64,000 nucleotides of DNA, from positions 42,567 to 106,566 of the forward strand of contig JAURVB010014466.1 in assembly GCA_033002965.1 (NCBI GenBank), read 5' to 3'. Of the stretch, positions 36,426 through 48,193 are shown piece after piece. Source of the DNA: Piper betle. Lineage: Eukaryota > Streptophyta > Magnoliopsida > Piperales > Piperaceae. Under the pieces are notes generated by a model, which saw only the letters and a list, made by a program, of their open reading frames with translations, had not been told where the DNA came from and did not search any database. Position 1 is the stretch's first letter. The number at the start of each line of letters is the position of its first letter. The position numbers and the translations under genes were made by a program.

Positions 36426-39307
36426 ATGAGAGCTGCTCTGAGTACGATACAACAGACGTTAACGGCGGAGGCGGCCGGGGTGCTCGACCTCGCCGTCGCC
36501 GACGCGGCCAGGCGGCGCCACGGACAGGCCACCCCGCTCCACGTCGCCGCCGCCCTCCTCGCTTCCCCCGCCGGCCGACTCCGGCAGGCCTGCGTCCGCT
36601 CACACCCCCACTCCTCCCACCCCCTCCAATGCCGCGCCCTCGAGCTGTGCTTCTCCGTCGCCCTCGACCGCCTCCCCGCCGCCGCCGGCGACTCTCCGGC
36701 GGTGTCCAACGCGCTTATGGCCGCGCTCAAGCGCGCGCAGGCCCACCAGCGGCGGGGATGCCCGGAGAGCCAGCAGCAGCCGCTGCTCGCCGTCAAGGTC
36801 GAGCTCGAGCAGCTCATCGTCTCCATCCTCGACGACCCCAGCGTTAGCCGGGTCATGCGCGAGGCAGGCTTCTCTAGCCCCACCGTCAAGTCCATCGTCG
36901 AACAGTCACTCCGCCCGTCGCCATTGCCGTCCACCACCAATCCATACCTCAACCCCCGCCTTCAATCGCCGGCGGTGCGGAGGAGGGAGGACGTGCGGAA
37001 GGTGATCGACGTCCTCCTCCGGCCGGATAAGCGGAATCCGGTGATCGTCGGCGACTCCGAGCCGGCGGTGGTGGCGAAGGAGGTGCTGGGGATGGTGGAA
37101 AGGAACGAAATTGGGGAGCCGCCATTGACGAACCTTCAAGTCGTGTCATTGGAGAAGGGGTTCGGAGAGGAGAATGACCAAATCCATTCCAAACTGCGAA
37201 AACTGGAGACTCTGATCGACGAGCGGATCAAGTCTAACAATGGCGGTGTGATCATCGACTTGGGCGACCTCAAATGGCTGGTGTCGCCGGAGATTGGGAG
37301 GGCGGTGGTGCCGGAGATGGGCAACCTCCTCGCCAAGTACAGAGCACCGTCGCCGGCGGCGGTCTGGGTGATGGGAACCGCGAAGTGCGAAACATATCTG
37401 AGGTGCCAGGTCTACTATCCATCAATGGAGAAGGACTGGGACCTCCAGACCATCTCCATCGCCGCCCGCTCCCTGCTCGCCGTCGCCGGCGCCTTCGTCG
37501 GTAACAAGCTCGCTGCCAGCACAGCGGAGGCCGCCGCTGCCGGAGCGAAGTTCTGCGCTTCCTGCGCGGAGAGCTACGAAAGGGAGCTGGCCAAGCTCGC
37601 GGCCATGGAAGGGTCGGAGAAGAAGTCGACGTTGCCGCAGTGGTTGCAGGCGGCCAAGGAGGAGACGGGGAGAGAGAGGGAGGAAAGGTTGAAGAAGGAA
37701 AAGAAGAGGGAGGAGTTGCAGAAAAAATGGTGGGAAAATTGCCGTCTCCTCCACCCAAGCTTCCACACCACATCCGTCCCCATCGTCGGACTCGCCCCCC
37801 GCCCACCATCCCTTCTCCAACCCAACCTTCAAATCGCTCCTCGCAATCCCCTCCTCTCTTCTCGCCCACTTCTCCATCAAAATCCCCCTCGCAATCCCCT
37901 CCTCTCTTCTCGCCCACTTCTCCATCAAAATCCCCACCTTTCCTCGCCGCCGGCGAACCCTGTGACAACAGATTTGGCCCTCGGCCGGCCGCCGGCGAAG
38001 GAGAAGACGGATGACGAGCGGGTCAAGGACATGGCGGCTGGCATTTCGACGGATTGGGAACGGCACCGGTGTCTGGCCAAGCAGGCCGCCGCCATGGACG
38101 CCGACTCGTTCAAGAGCCTGTCCAAGGGACTGGCAGAGAGGGTGGCCTGGCAGACCGACGCCGCCGCCATGGTAGCCACCGTCGTCGTCCAGAGCAAGTC
38201 CGGCGGCCTCCGGCGCCTCGGCGGGCAGGCCAAGAGCGACACTTGGATGTTCTTCCTCGGCCCTGACAAGGTCGGGAAGAGGAAGATCGCCGCCGCCTTG
38301 TCCGACCTGCTCCGCCGGCCGCCGCCGGTGACCATCCGCCTCGGATCCGGCCAGCGCCATCACTACAACGACGATAACGACGACGACGATTCAGATGTCA
38401 GGAAGAGCACGGTGATCGTTCGACTGGCCGACGCCATTAGAAGGAACCCGTTCTCCATCATCTTTCTCGAAGATGTTGATCTAGCAAACCTTCTCCTTTG
38501 CCGGGGCCTCACCCAGGCCATGGAGACTGGTTGGCTCGTCGACTCCCATGGCCGCCAAGTCTCGCTGGGCAGCACCATCTTCATCCTCACCTCCGACTGG
38601 ACACCAGAGAACGCGAAGAGCTCCTTTCCCCGACGTCGGCCCGAGACGAGAAGGTAGCGGCCATGGCCGCCGTCGATTGTCCGCCCGACTGTTCTTGGCT
38701 GCTGCAGCTCTCCGCAGTCCGCCAGCCAACCAAACGCCCCGCCGACTGGTCTCCCGATGATCGGCCGGCGAAGTTCGCCGCCGGCGCCGGTGCCGGTGGA
38801 GGTGTATGTTTTGATTTGAATTTGGCGGCAACGGAGGCCGAAGAGGAGTCGAATTCGAGAGAGACTACGACGGAGACGCAGGCGACAGAGCCGTCGCTGC
38901 CGATGAAGGAGGTGGCGGCGGCGGTGGACGAGACGGTGGTCTTCCGGCCGGTGGAGTTCGGGCCTCTCCGGAGGGCGGCAGCGGCGGCGATAGCGACCAA
39001 GTTCTCGGCGGTGGTGGGGGAGGGCCAGGGCATCGAGGTGGAGGAGGAGGCGCTGGACCGGGTCGTGGGTGGGGTCTGGTTCGGGCGGACGGGTTTGGAT
39101 GAGTGGGTGGACCGGGTTTTGGTGCCCGGGTTCCGGCAGCTTTCCGAAGAGGTTGATGGCGAGTGGAGTGGTGTGAGGTTGAGGCTAGTTGCAACCGGCC
39201 AGGTCGATGGCCGTTCCGGTGGTGGTGGTGGTGGTGGTATCGCCTGCGGCAGCGGTGGTGAGGGTTGGTTGCCGGGGCGGGTGATGGTTGAATTGGGTTT
39301 GGTGTAA
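36426..39307 (+). CDS. SMAX1-like: SMAX1-like (SMXL) Clp-ATPase-like repressor, with one frameshift
   Basis: I chose the ATG at 36426 because SMAX1 proteins begin MRA.LSTIQQTLT; the upstream in-frame ATG at 36393 adds an atypical leader. Expected product about 960 residues (family about 1000). It has a double Clp-N domain (residues 1-170; HGQATPLHVAA, SHPLQCRALELCFSVAL), degenerate D1 (about 185-370; VIVGDSEPAV), a CASC element (about 377), D2 with GPDKVGK (about 615) and IIFLEDVDL (about 680), then an EAR motif FDLNL near 38814. The frame breaks between 38622 and 38640 beside a TTTCCCC run; one missing base joins both frames. The RGKT degron position reads RKST (about 658). A 48-bp in-frame duplication lies at 37842-37937. 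The family represses transcription with TOPLESS and is degraded through KAI2 or D14 and MAX2. No intron is seen. Confidence 0.9.
37842..37937 (+). repeat. 48-bp in-frame tandem duplication in the SMAX1-like gene
   Basis: Two adjacent 48-bp copies, identical apart from the last bases, encode RNPLLSSRPLLHQNP twice. They lie in the variable linker before the second ATPase-like domain. Confidence 0.9.
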
Positions 39308-42300
39308 GTGTATTTTGTAAATATCGGGTTCTATGTTGAACCGGGTTGCATTAAAATCAGACAGTAGTTTTTGTCTTCTTAGTGAGGGAATTAATTTTGA
39401 TGTAAAGATAGTTATTGTGTAATTGTCTTTTTTATTTTTATTTCCATTTTAATTATTATTGTTATTTATTTTGTATGAACTAATGATAAAATCCCTAAAT
39501 CTCGTGGAGAATTTAGTTGTATGTCTACCAATATATTGTGTGGAATTTTCGATAAAAATAGGAAGATTTTAGGATTTTGATTTGATCATTTAGATTTTAG
39601 AATTTAGATTTATTTAAGGCTTTTAGGACTGAAAAATGACAATATCGATTTTAAAGTTTCATAGTCATTTTTAATGTAGCTGATCAAGTTCTCCTCATTG
39701 TCCACTTGATCCTTGAGAAGACTGATTGATTGTTTCCATACAACTTTCATTTCCTAAGCAAATCCACACACTTCTTTAGTTCCAATTTACAAGGTGCTCT
39801 ATCCCTTTCTTTGCAAGATTGCAATGACTTGAAGCTCAAATAAGTCATTGAGGAGCAGCTACACTTCCTTTTCATATTGAAAATCATGCACAGTGCAAGG
39901 GACAGACATCCATTCACAATCTATGAGCAGCCCTTGGATGGGAAGGGGATGGAAGAGCCGACTCTCCAAGGAGGTCACCTTCCCCATTATGAGATCTTTG
40001 GACATGGAATTCAAAGTCACAGCGCCACTCTTCAATGGTCCTGTCCGGCCTTTTAGCTTGCTTTTCATGAATGCCAACATATCTCACAAGCTTGCTTTCT
40101 GGGTCATACCGGTTTGATGTGCTAAACATTGACATGGAAATCAAGAACAAATGGGTACTTGGTCAAATCATGAATACAAGCGAGCTGCTGCTACTAATTT
40201 CAACCGTGTTGGCCAAACAAGCTGGGCATGCATTGCATTTTAAACACGAATTTGTTGCAGCAAAGATATGGTTTGAAGAACAGAAGCGCGGTTTGGAGTC
40301 GGCACAGTAGTTGTCAATAACCCAGATAGGGAAAGGGCCGGCATGGAGCAGCGGTCCCTCTTCTCTTCCCCCACACTTCGCAACCATGTGATCACATTTA
40401 TATGTAATACGACTCTCTCCTCCCACCTGGGCGAACCTTCCTCTTACCCCTTTCAATGAAAGTCAGCTTGGAGTTGGCACATTGGATCACAAGAGAATCC
40501 ATTGCCATAGTTTTGGTCTAGAGAAACATGTAATCTTACCGGAGAGCATGGAATACTGCTGTCATTGAATCAACCAGTTCATTAATCATCCTGTGTGAAT
40601 TTACATTCAGGAAAGATAGTAATCAAAATGATAGACATCAAAGTGAATGCAGTTGGGTAGAAAGGTCGGGAAGTTGGATATCAATGCCAACTACCTTTAC
40701 AACTCTGAAGTACTATGGAGACATCTTTCTTGCTTCAACGTCAAGTGGGTCATTCCCACCATTTCTCAATAAAAACAAGAACCAACCACTCTTAAGCTAG
40801 AGCTCTTGAATGGTGAACTGTTTCCTTTTCTTTCACCCTTCTGGTATAAGCAATGACTCTTGCAGCAAGACTAGTCCAGTTTAATTTGTTGAATTCAATT
40901 CCACTGAGTTAACCAATGGTACTTTATATAATGAAAGATGAGTTTTTAGGTTTTTTGGTTTACCATCTTTAAATTTGCATTAACTAAGACCTTTGCATTA
41001 ACCCACTATCACTTCCAAAAGTCTTTAAGCCTTGTAATCCCAGCATCATGCCATCATGCATCATTAACAAATAAAAGCTTCAACAGAAAGGTTGGGTAAA
41101 TTGATGATCTTATACCCTCCATATTTTCACTTGCTATCATCTCATGTCACTGCTTCAAACCACCTCACAATTTTCATAATCAAACTCTACTCAAATCAGA
41201 CTCTCTTGTATGCATAATGTGATGGAGACTGGGTTCTAACTCCCACCAGCAGCACCACGTGAAAGCATGCCCAGAACCACAGATCATAGATGCTACCATT
41301 GGCTGCTTGCACTCATAAGAGGCCCTACTGTTGCTGGCAATTGGGTTTGTTAGTCTTGAAAATGGTGATAGATTGGGCCAATGGTCACTCTTCTACATAC
41401 GCGGATATTTATCATCATCAATTGCAGATCAAATAATGACAAGCAGCTCATAGTGCACAACTCAATTACCAAAGGGACCATTGTTATACTCTGGATTGTA
41501 TTAATCCTTCTAATCCACCGTTGTCTCACATCCATATTAAGGTTTGGAGACCAAATGTTTGAGCAGAATCCAATGAAAGCGAGTAGTTCCTAAAAACGGA
41601 TGAATACCCACTTGACAAACTGCAGTTTTTTTGGGTATAGACCTTGGGCATGCAAATTCTTTGCCGCTAACTCAGAGTTTTGGTGGGGAAGAAGGTCAGG
41701 TCGGCACTCTCATTAATTGAGACAAGAACTCACTGCCCCACTTGTGCATTGCTTTTTCATTAATCAATATATGTGCTCCTTGGTCAATGAATATGTACCT
41801 CAAATACATTTTTTACAAAACAATGAGCTGACCAGAGCTTTACAATAATCCAAAGTTAGTGTCTGTAAAGTGATACACGAACCCTTTCTGGGCTCCAAAT
41901 GTTTATTTCAAAAAAACACGTTACCTTGTACACGACTCTAACCATGCCCCATGATGAAGGGAGCAACTTATGCCATATCTTGTGCAGCCATGGCCGGCTT
42001 CTAAACAAAGCTCGAAATTGATACCGGATCATTGCATATTCAATGCTACTCACTAAAATATGAATACGTCAACTTGGACCTTCTGGGCACAAACATGATA
42101 TAATATTGCGAGTCAAGGAAACAAGAAACCAAATGTATGGCAATTAGAGAGGCAAGTTTTATTGTATGTCTTTTGAAAGATTTCGAGGCTTTTGCCATGG
42201 GGCAATTAGAGAGGCAAGTTTTATTGTATGTCTTTTGAAAGATTTCGAGGCTTTTGCCAAGCCATGCCCTGTTGCTCTTGTCTGCAACATAGAAAAAATT

Positions 42301-43199
42301 AAGAAAAAGCACTAGAGACATGGAGTGAACAGTATGTACATGATAAAAGAAAGACCAATCTGAAAAGATCATTCAACTGTTCTTCACAACTATCAAAGGT
42401 GGAAGATGACCAACTGGTTGTAAAGTTGATATGAGCATCTTACTAAGAAATTTTGTCTTTGTAGTAGAGAAATTTGTTGTTTGAGATTTGGAAGTTTATA
42501 AAAAAGGAGAAGATTACTTTAGACCAAGGAGTTTTATCTGTTCAAATTGTTCTAGATATATAATTTAGCTTTACATCATTGACTGGGAAGGAGTGATTAC
42601 CAGCTTTATATTGAATTGGGACTTTTTAGTTAATAAAGTCATTTTCTTCTTTGAATTTTTAATGTATTATTCATGGTTTTAAACTCCATATATTGAATCA
42701 AGTACAATTTAGACCTCAGTAATATAATTTTGAAAGTAATTTTAATTATCATGTTGTAGGGGTTGGCCCTACCTGGATACCATCTTCAAATCCGGTATGT
42801 TTAGGCTTTCCTAGTATCATAATTTATACCTGATTTTTAGTAAGAAAAATTTTCAAAACCCAATTTTTTATTGAAGACTATAATACTTAAACATATATTT
42901 AATAAAACATTTTTTTATTTATTAATAATTTAGGTGAATTTGATACGACCCAAGTAAAAATCTTTGAGAAAATTGACACAAAAGAAAATGTGCGGGTCAA
43001 TTATGGTTGAAAGCCCATCTAAAGTCTTACCCATGGGCTTGCCACACTGCAGTTGAAAGAAGCCCATAGTATATCTAGGACCCAAAATTTGATTTATTGA
43101 GATATCAAACTAAAACAATTAAAATAAATCAGATGGTTAAATACTTTTACCTATAATAACACTGCTTAAGTGGTTAGAATAGAAACAAGTCACTATATA
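39308..43199. other. Region downstream of the SMAX1-like gene, no gene recognised
   Basis: AT-rich 3' flank to about 39860. Between 39860 and 40456 the minus strand has moderately long open stretches with protein-like composition, but they match no family I can name and are not joined by clear splice sites. 40460-43199 is AT-rich without assignable frames, apart from the small tandem duplication at 42139-42259. Confidence 0.4.
42139..42259. repeat. 62-bp tandem duplication
   Basis: The block beginning ggcaattagagaggcaag at 42139 is repeated at 42201 and both copies run to gaggcttttgcca. The two copies look identical except at the junction, so the duplication is recent. Confidence 0.9.
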
Positions 43200-46085
43200 T
43201 GTAAAACCCGTGACTCGAGTCAGGGTTTTACGTTACCGAACCAGTCGGTTCGACCATTGATTCGAGTCGAGTCAGTTTCATGAACTGCGTGCTGAGTCGA
43301 GGCCAGCCGTGAGTTATGAGTGATGAGAGTTAGGTGTACCTGAATATATGATGATAACGTCGAGAAGATGGTGAGATATGAGTTATCAGAATATATAAAA
43401 GTATGCAGTATTTTTTTCTTTTAATATGTTTGATCGTAGAAATAGTTTTAGGCCGAATAACGCGTTAGGATGCATTGGATTATATTCGGGTGGGTTATTA
43501 GTTATAGAGCATGCCATTTGGATGTTGTTGTGTTTGTTTTATTTTATAGAATTTTTCCATATTTTTCTAGATTTTTTTAGAATTTATTACGAACTAGTTA
43601 TTATTTTGACTCGAGTAGAAATCGAGTTAATACTTATTTACGAAACTGCCACTATAGCATTTCTTCTCCCTCCCGACCCTTCTTCACCCAAACCCTCGCC
43701 GTTGTGTGCTGCCGCCGTCGCCGCCGACGCCTCGCTGCCGCCGATCGACGCTGCTCCGCCTTGCCGTGTCGTCGCCGTGCCGCCACAACTGACCCTGGCC
43801 ACCAATCGCCTGCCGGCGTGCCGCCGCGATGCCACGAAGCCGCTTCGGCCGTCACCACTTTGGGCTGGATTCCGCCGCCGTTGGTCGCGTCGCCGCCGCT
43901 GTGACCACCAGTCTCACCCTCTCGCCGTCGCCGACATTTCCCCCACCATCTCGAGCGCCGTCGAGGCCGGCCGCATCCCCGATCGGAGCACGCCGCCGCC
44001 GCCGCAGACAGCCATCGCCGCCCCGGCTGCTTTGTTTGACACCACCATCGGACCAAGCTCGTCGAGCTGGTGCCGATAGACCCCCTGATTGCCCCGTCCC
44101 GAATCATCGCCGGAAATCCGCCGAAATCCGCCAAAACTGCCGATACTCGCCGGAACCGCCGGAAAATTGGATTCGTGGGAAATTCGCCGGATCATCCGCC
44201 GAACGCACCCAGTCCAATCTGACCGGACTTTGGACGCCGCTAGGTGCCGAATTCGAGTTTTGAGCCACGAAACGGAAACCTTAGCCGTCGCCGATTTTCG
44301 ACGACGCGAGGTATAATTTATTTTAACTTAATTATTTGAAAGTATTGATTATTAGAATTGCATGCTAGGATTGGTGAATTGTGTGTTATAATATTATATA
44401 TAAATGTAGATTTGATTAAGTATAAAATATGAAATTTGTTTGATTGAGTAGTGTTAAAAATGGAGGCTAAGAAACTAATTAGGGTAACTAGGAAATAATC
44501 ATGATCTAATGCAAACTAGCCTAAGTAGACTTGCTAGAATTGATATAGGTTGATGTGTGTTGATTGATGCGTGATTGTGTTGATTATATGTGCATGCTAT
44601 AGGATGTGTGATTCATCATGCGAGCGTTAGTTTTTAGCTTGATTGTGTAGGTACGGTGTAGGAGCTCGCCGCCTAGGCGCGTGAACCCGTTTAGAGCTTC
44701 TACTAGGTCTGTTTAGGACTCGTTCTCTGTTTTACGCTGTTCTATTGTGTATTTGATTTATTACATGCAGGACGTGTTAAGTGGCGTTTTATCGGATCCC
44801 ACTTAACTCGGGCCATTTAGCCAACAATTTTTCGGATTAATAACCCTCGAGGATGAGATCCCTCAAGTTTGTTTTCGAACTTCAGATCCAGCTCACGTTG
44901 CCTTCGGGCCTATTGTATAAATCTCAACCCAGACCTATATATATGTATAGTTTTCGTATTTTTGTGAGAGATTGAATGAGGGAAATCCGACTACCGTGCT
45001 ACGCGAGCGGGCACGTGTGTGTCGATAGTGGGCTCTGGAATGGTGTGTGGGCCGTTTCATTCCCGAGGTATCCGGACAACTCCACCTTTGAGTTCCTCAA
45101 ACCCGAAGAAGTGTGGAGGTTCACGGGTACTGCATTGCAGCGCATGTCTAGACTTGTGGTTTCAAAGGGTGCTAAAGGCGACTGCCTGAGAGTACTTGGC
45201 CTTCATGCTCAAGGCCAGGAGTAATATGGAAGGTGCAGAGGGCGGAAAGGAATGAGATTTGATGCGAGAAGCGATAAAGAAATGGCCAAGGTATGAGAAT
45301 GATAAAGAAAGGGGGACGTTGTTGACCCGATGGCGACGGCTCCCGTATGTGCCCTGATGAGAGTTCTTGAGGAAGTATATGGTTTTCATTCAACATGAGA
45401 GTTTGCTCTCCTGTGCCAGATTGATATTAGTTATTTTCCAGGCCGGTAACACTCGTTACTGACGGTTTTTCTATATATATGTCGGTGAGGAATGCGAGCG
45501 ATGAAAGCTGTCAGGACTGCGGAGGAGCAGCACGAAACCGCACACACATGTACCTGCCATGTGTAATATATAATGATGGTTGTTTAATGCTGTGTGAATG
45601 ATTATTAGAATATTTTTGTCTTGATGAATTGCCTGTTATGTAATGAACGGATAGATATGAATGAGCAGGGAGCCTTGGAGTTCAGACTCGGCTCAGGTGA
45701 AAACGAATGAGATAGTGATTGAATGCCATGGTAGATTGTTATGTTTTATCGTATTTTGATAAAATATTTATATATCCTTGTTGTGGACAGGTTGACCCCT
45801 ATTGCACTTTTAGGGGAAACTTTGTCCGTCTTTCCGTAGTAGTATATATTTCTTTTGGTTTCTCATTTATGGCTTGTCTTATTTTGCTTGTACATCATAG
45901 CATGCATGTAAGACCGCGTTAGAACCCAATCGTTCTCATTCATGCATTTTATATTTGCATCTCCATCTTGAGACACCGAGAGTAGATCCGGGTCGGCTTA
46001 ACCGAATCTAGTAGATTAGCGAATGGTTTGGTCGCCGGTGACATTTCCGGGTTGGTTCACGGGTGAGCCGAAACGGGTTGTTACA
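43200..46085 (+). mobile_element. Solo LTR, family 1, with perfect target-site duplication
   Basis: Starts tgtaaaacccg and ends gggttgttaca, about 2.89 kb. It is flanked on both sides by atata (43195-43199 and 46086-46090). The architecture matches the copy at 19122: GC-rich part (about 43680-44310), hairpin (about 44773-44810), TATA-like tattgtataa (44911-44920) and the paired hairpins (45397-45461). No internal retrotransposon sequence is present, so it is an LTR-LTR recombination product. Confidence 0.92.
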
Positions 46086-46229
46086 ATATATTTTAACACA
46101 AACCTGGTATCTTCATACTTAAATACTCCTTGCCACATAAATATTGAAATAAGCTTCTAATTGAGAATATGATTCCAACTTTAACATATAAAAATTTTGA
46201 AGGAAGAAAAATTGAATTCATCTTCTACA

Positions 46230-47280
46230 TAGAATGCCTAATAGCTGATGAGAAGTACCCGGTATTTTCTAGAGCCAATATCCATGGACCATTCTTTCCG
46301 TAAAGAAGATGGTGAAAGTTAGCTCGCAAAGGGTGACTACAGTCTAAAGATAGTGTCTCTGACAGTCAATACATCAAGCTTTCTCTCATTCCGCTAGCCG
46401 GGAGATGTTTGGGGTATCTGTTCAAAGTCTTGTAGCTTCCATTTAGACTTCATTATACAGCATAACCAACACCTGTTTCAGGGTAAAATGAACTTTGTTT
46501 TTTTTGTGGCCCTAGTTCATTATTTATACACTCCTGAAAGATAAAGAAACATGCTATGGAGAGATTAAGATTTCTTGCAACGTTAAGTACGTTAAGTGCT
46601 AGCTACTGAGAAGCACCAAGTATTTTCTGGAGCCAGTATCCATGGACCATTCTTTCTGTAAAGAAGATGGTGAAACTTGGCTCGAAGAGGCAGTCTAAAG
46701 ATAGTGTCTCCTACCGTCAATACATCAAGCTTTCTCTCATTCTGCTAGCTGGGAGATGTTTAGGGTATCTGTTCAAAGTCTTGTAGCTTCCATTTAGACT
46801 TCAATATACAGCATAACCAACACCTGTTTCAGACCAAAATGAACTTGCTTTTTTGTGTGGCCCTAGTTCACTATTTATACATTCCTTAAAGATAAAGAAA
46901 CATGCTATGGAGAGATTAAGATTTCTTGCAACGTTAAGTGATAGCTGGAGAGAAGTACCAAGTATTTTCTGGAGCCAGTATCCATGGACTATTCTTTCTG
47001 TAAAGAAGATGGTAAAAGTTGGCTCGAAGAGGGAATCCACAGTCTAAAGATAGTGTCTCCTACATTCAATACATCAAGCTTTCTCTCATATTAGGGTATC
47101 TGTTCAAAGTCTTGTAGCTTCCATTTAGACTTCAATATACAGCATAACCAACACCTGTTTCAGGGTAAAATGAACTTGTTTTTTGTATGGCCCTAGTTCA
47201 CTATTTATACATTTCCTTAAAGATAACGAAACATGCTATGGAGAGATTAAGATTTCTTGCAACGTTAAGTACGATAAATT
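46230..47280. repeat. Three-copy tandem repeat of about 340-360 bp
   Basis: The landmark tatccatgga occurs at about 46281, 46639 and 46979, and cataaccaacacctgtttcag at about 46463, 46813 and 47153. Unit length is therefore about 340-358 bp. Copies differ by small indels. I cannot assign a function, and the minus-strand open frame (47040-46801) is not kept in the other copies. Confidence 0.85.
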
Positions 47281-47853
47281 ACTTTAATTAAGGATTTTTG
47301 GAATTCGAAGAAAGGAGGTATGGTTTACATCACGAATGGACGCCCTTGTGACATTTTTCGAAGATAAACGAGCAATGTTAAGATTAAGGTGTTACATGTC
47401 GAGCCTAATTTTATGTTTATTGTGAATTCTTTTTTTTTGTGAAATGCGAATTTTCTTTACTATTTACACAATAACAATTTCTTTACTATACAATGCGAAG
47501 GGAGAAAGAGGAATGAGAGTGCCCTTTGGACAGTGCAACGCGAGAATTGTCAGCTATACTGCCCTGTAATTACTGTTTTTTTCTTTTTAAAACAACAGTT
47601 AATAGTTCCAACCTTATTATCGAAGTAGAATATACAAACAAGCTAAATATATGTGAACAAAAAATATAACATGTTTGAAAACCCAGTCCAACGATGAGTA
47701 AAATGTGAGATTTGGATTCATGTTTTTTATGCACCAAGATAATAAGACACAGCTAGAACATGGAGGAATTAAGATGAGCATGTAAACAATGTAGAAGAGA
47801 TGGTTGAGAGTGATGATCAATGTAGAAGAGACCAAAGATAATGAGGCAAGTGA

Positions 47854-48090
47854 TCAATAAGGGTAGGTCTGGCATTCTGCATCCTTGACACGGCTCTGAT
47901 GGAACCTATCAATGAAAGCGGAGGCCTTGCTATCAATGTCCCGCTCTGCAAAGTACCTCCCGTTGTCTTCATCACTATCGCTGTTCCTTCTCCTCTCTCG
48001 CTCCCATGGCCTGTCTGAGTCCTCCTCATCACCTCTCGACTCACCCATGTTGAAGATGCAGCACAAGAACCTCGAGCATGACCAACCCAT
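47854..48090 (-). CDS. Small DUF761-like protein, copy A
   Basis: A 78-residue frame starting MGWSCSRFLCC. The middle is rich in Arg, Ser, Asp and Glu (DSDRPWERERRRNSDSDED), and the end reads DIDSKASAFIDRFHQS. The C-terminal pattern of acidic residues, alanine and then FI.RF resembles the DUF761 motif of small plant proteins, whose biochemical role is not known. A TATA box (tataaata on the minus strand, 48193-48186) sits about 100 bp upstream of the ATG. A second ATG (MGESRG) 14 codons in could be the start. The duplicated copy at 54861 keeps the frame, which supports coding. The DUF761 assignment rests on a short motif and is moderate. Confidence 0.6.
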   Translation of the reverse strand: MGWSCSRFLCCIFNMGESRGDEEDSDRPWERERRRNSDSDEDNGRYFAERDIDSKASAFIDRFHQSRVKDAECQTYPY

Positions 48091-48185
48091 TACCAGCTTT
48101 TCTGTAATCCTCCCTCTGAGCCCACAAGAACAACTATGTATATACAGGTATGTGGCTGATGGTTGTGTTAAAACCAGAGTTCAAG

Positions 48186-48193
48186 TATTTATA
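48186..48193 (-). promoter_or_regulatory. TATA box of the small gene, copy A
   Basis: tataaata on the minus strand in the context gccgtataaatacttg, about 96 bp upstream of the start codon. The same context is kept at 55192-55199. Confidence 0.6.

Noticed and set aside
37270..38831. Long minus-strand and alternative-frame ORFs across the SMAX1-like gene
   Set aside because: They are shadows of a GC-rich coding sequence on the plus strand with clear family domains.
39859..40456. Minus-strand open stretches with protein-like composition (YDPESKLVRYVGIHEK region)
   Set aside because: I could not name a family, find consistent splice borders or a start, so I did not call a gene; a homology search of this stretch would be decisive.
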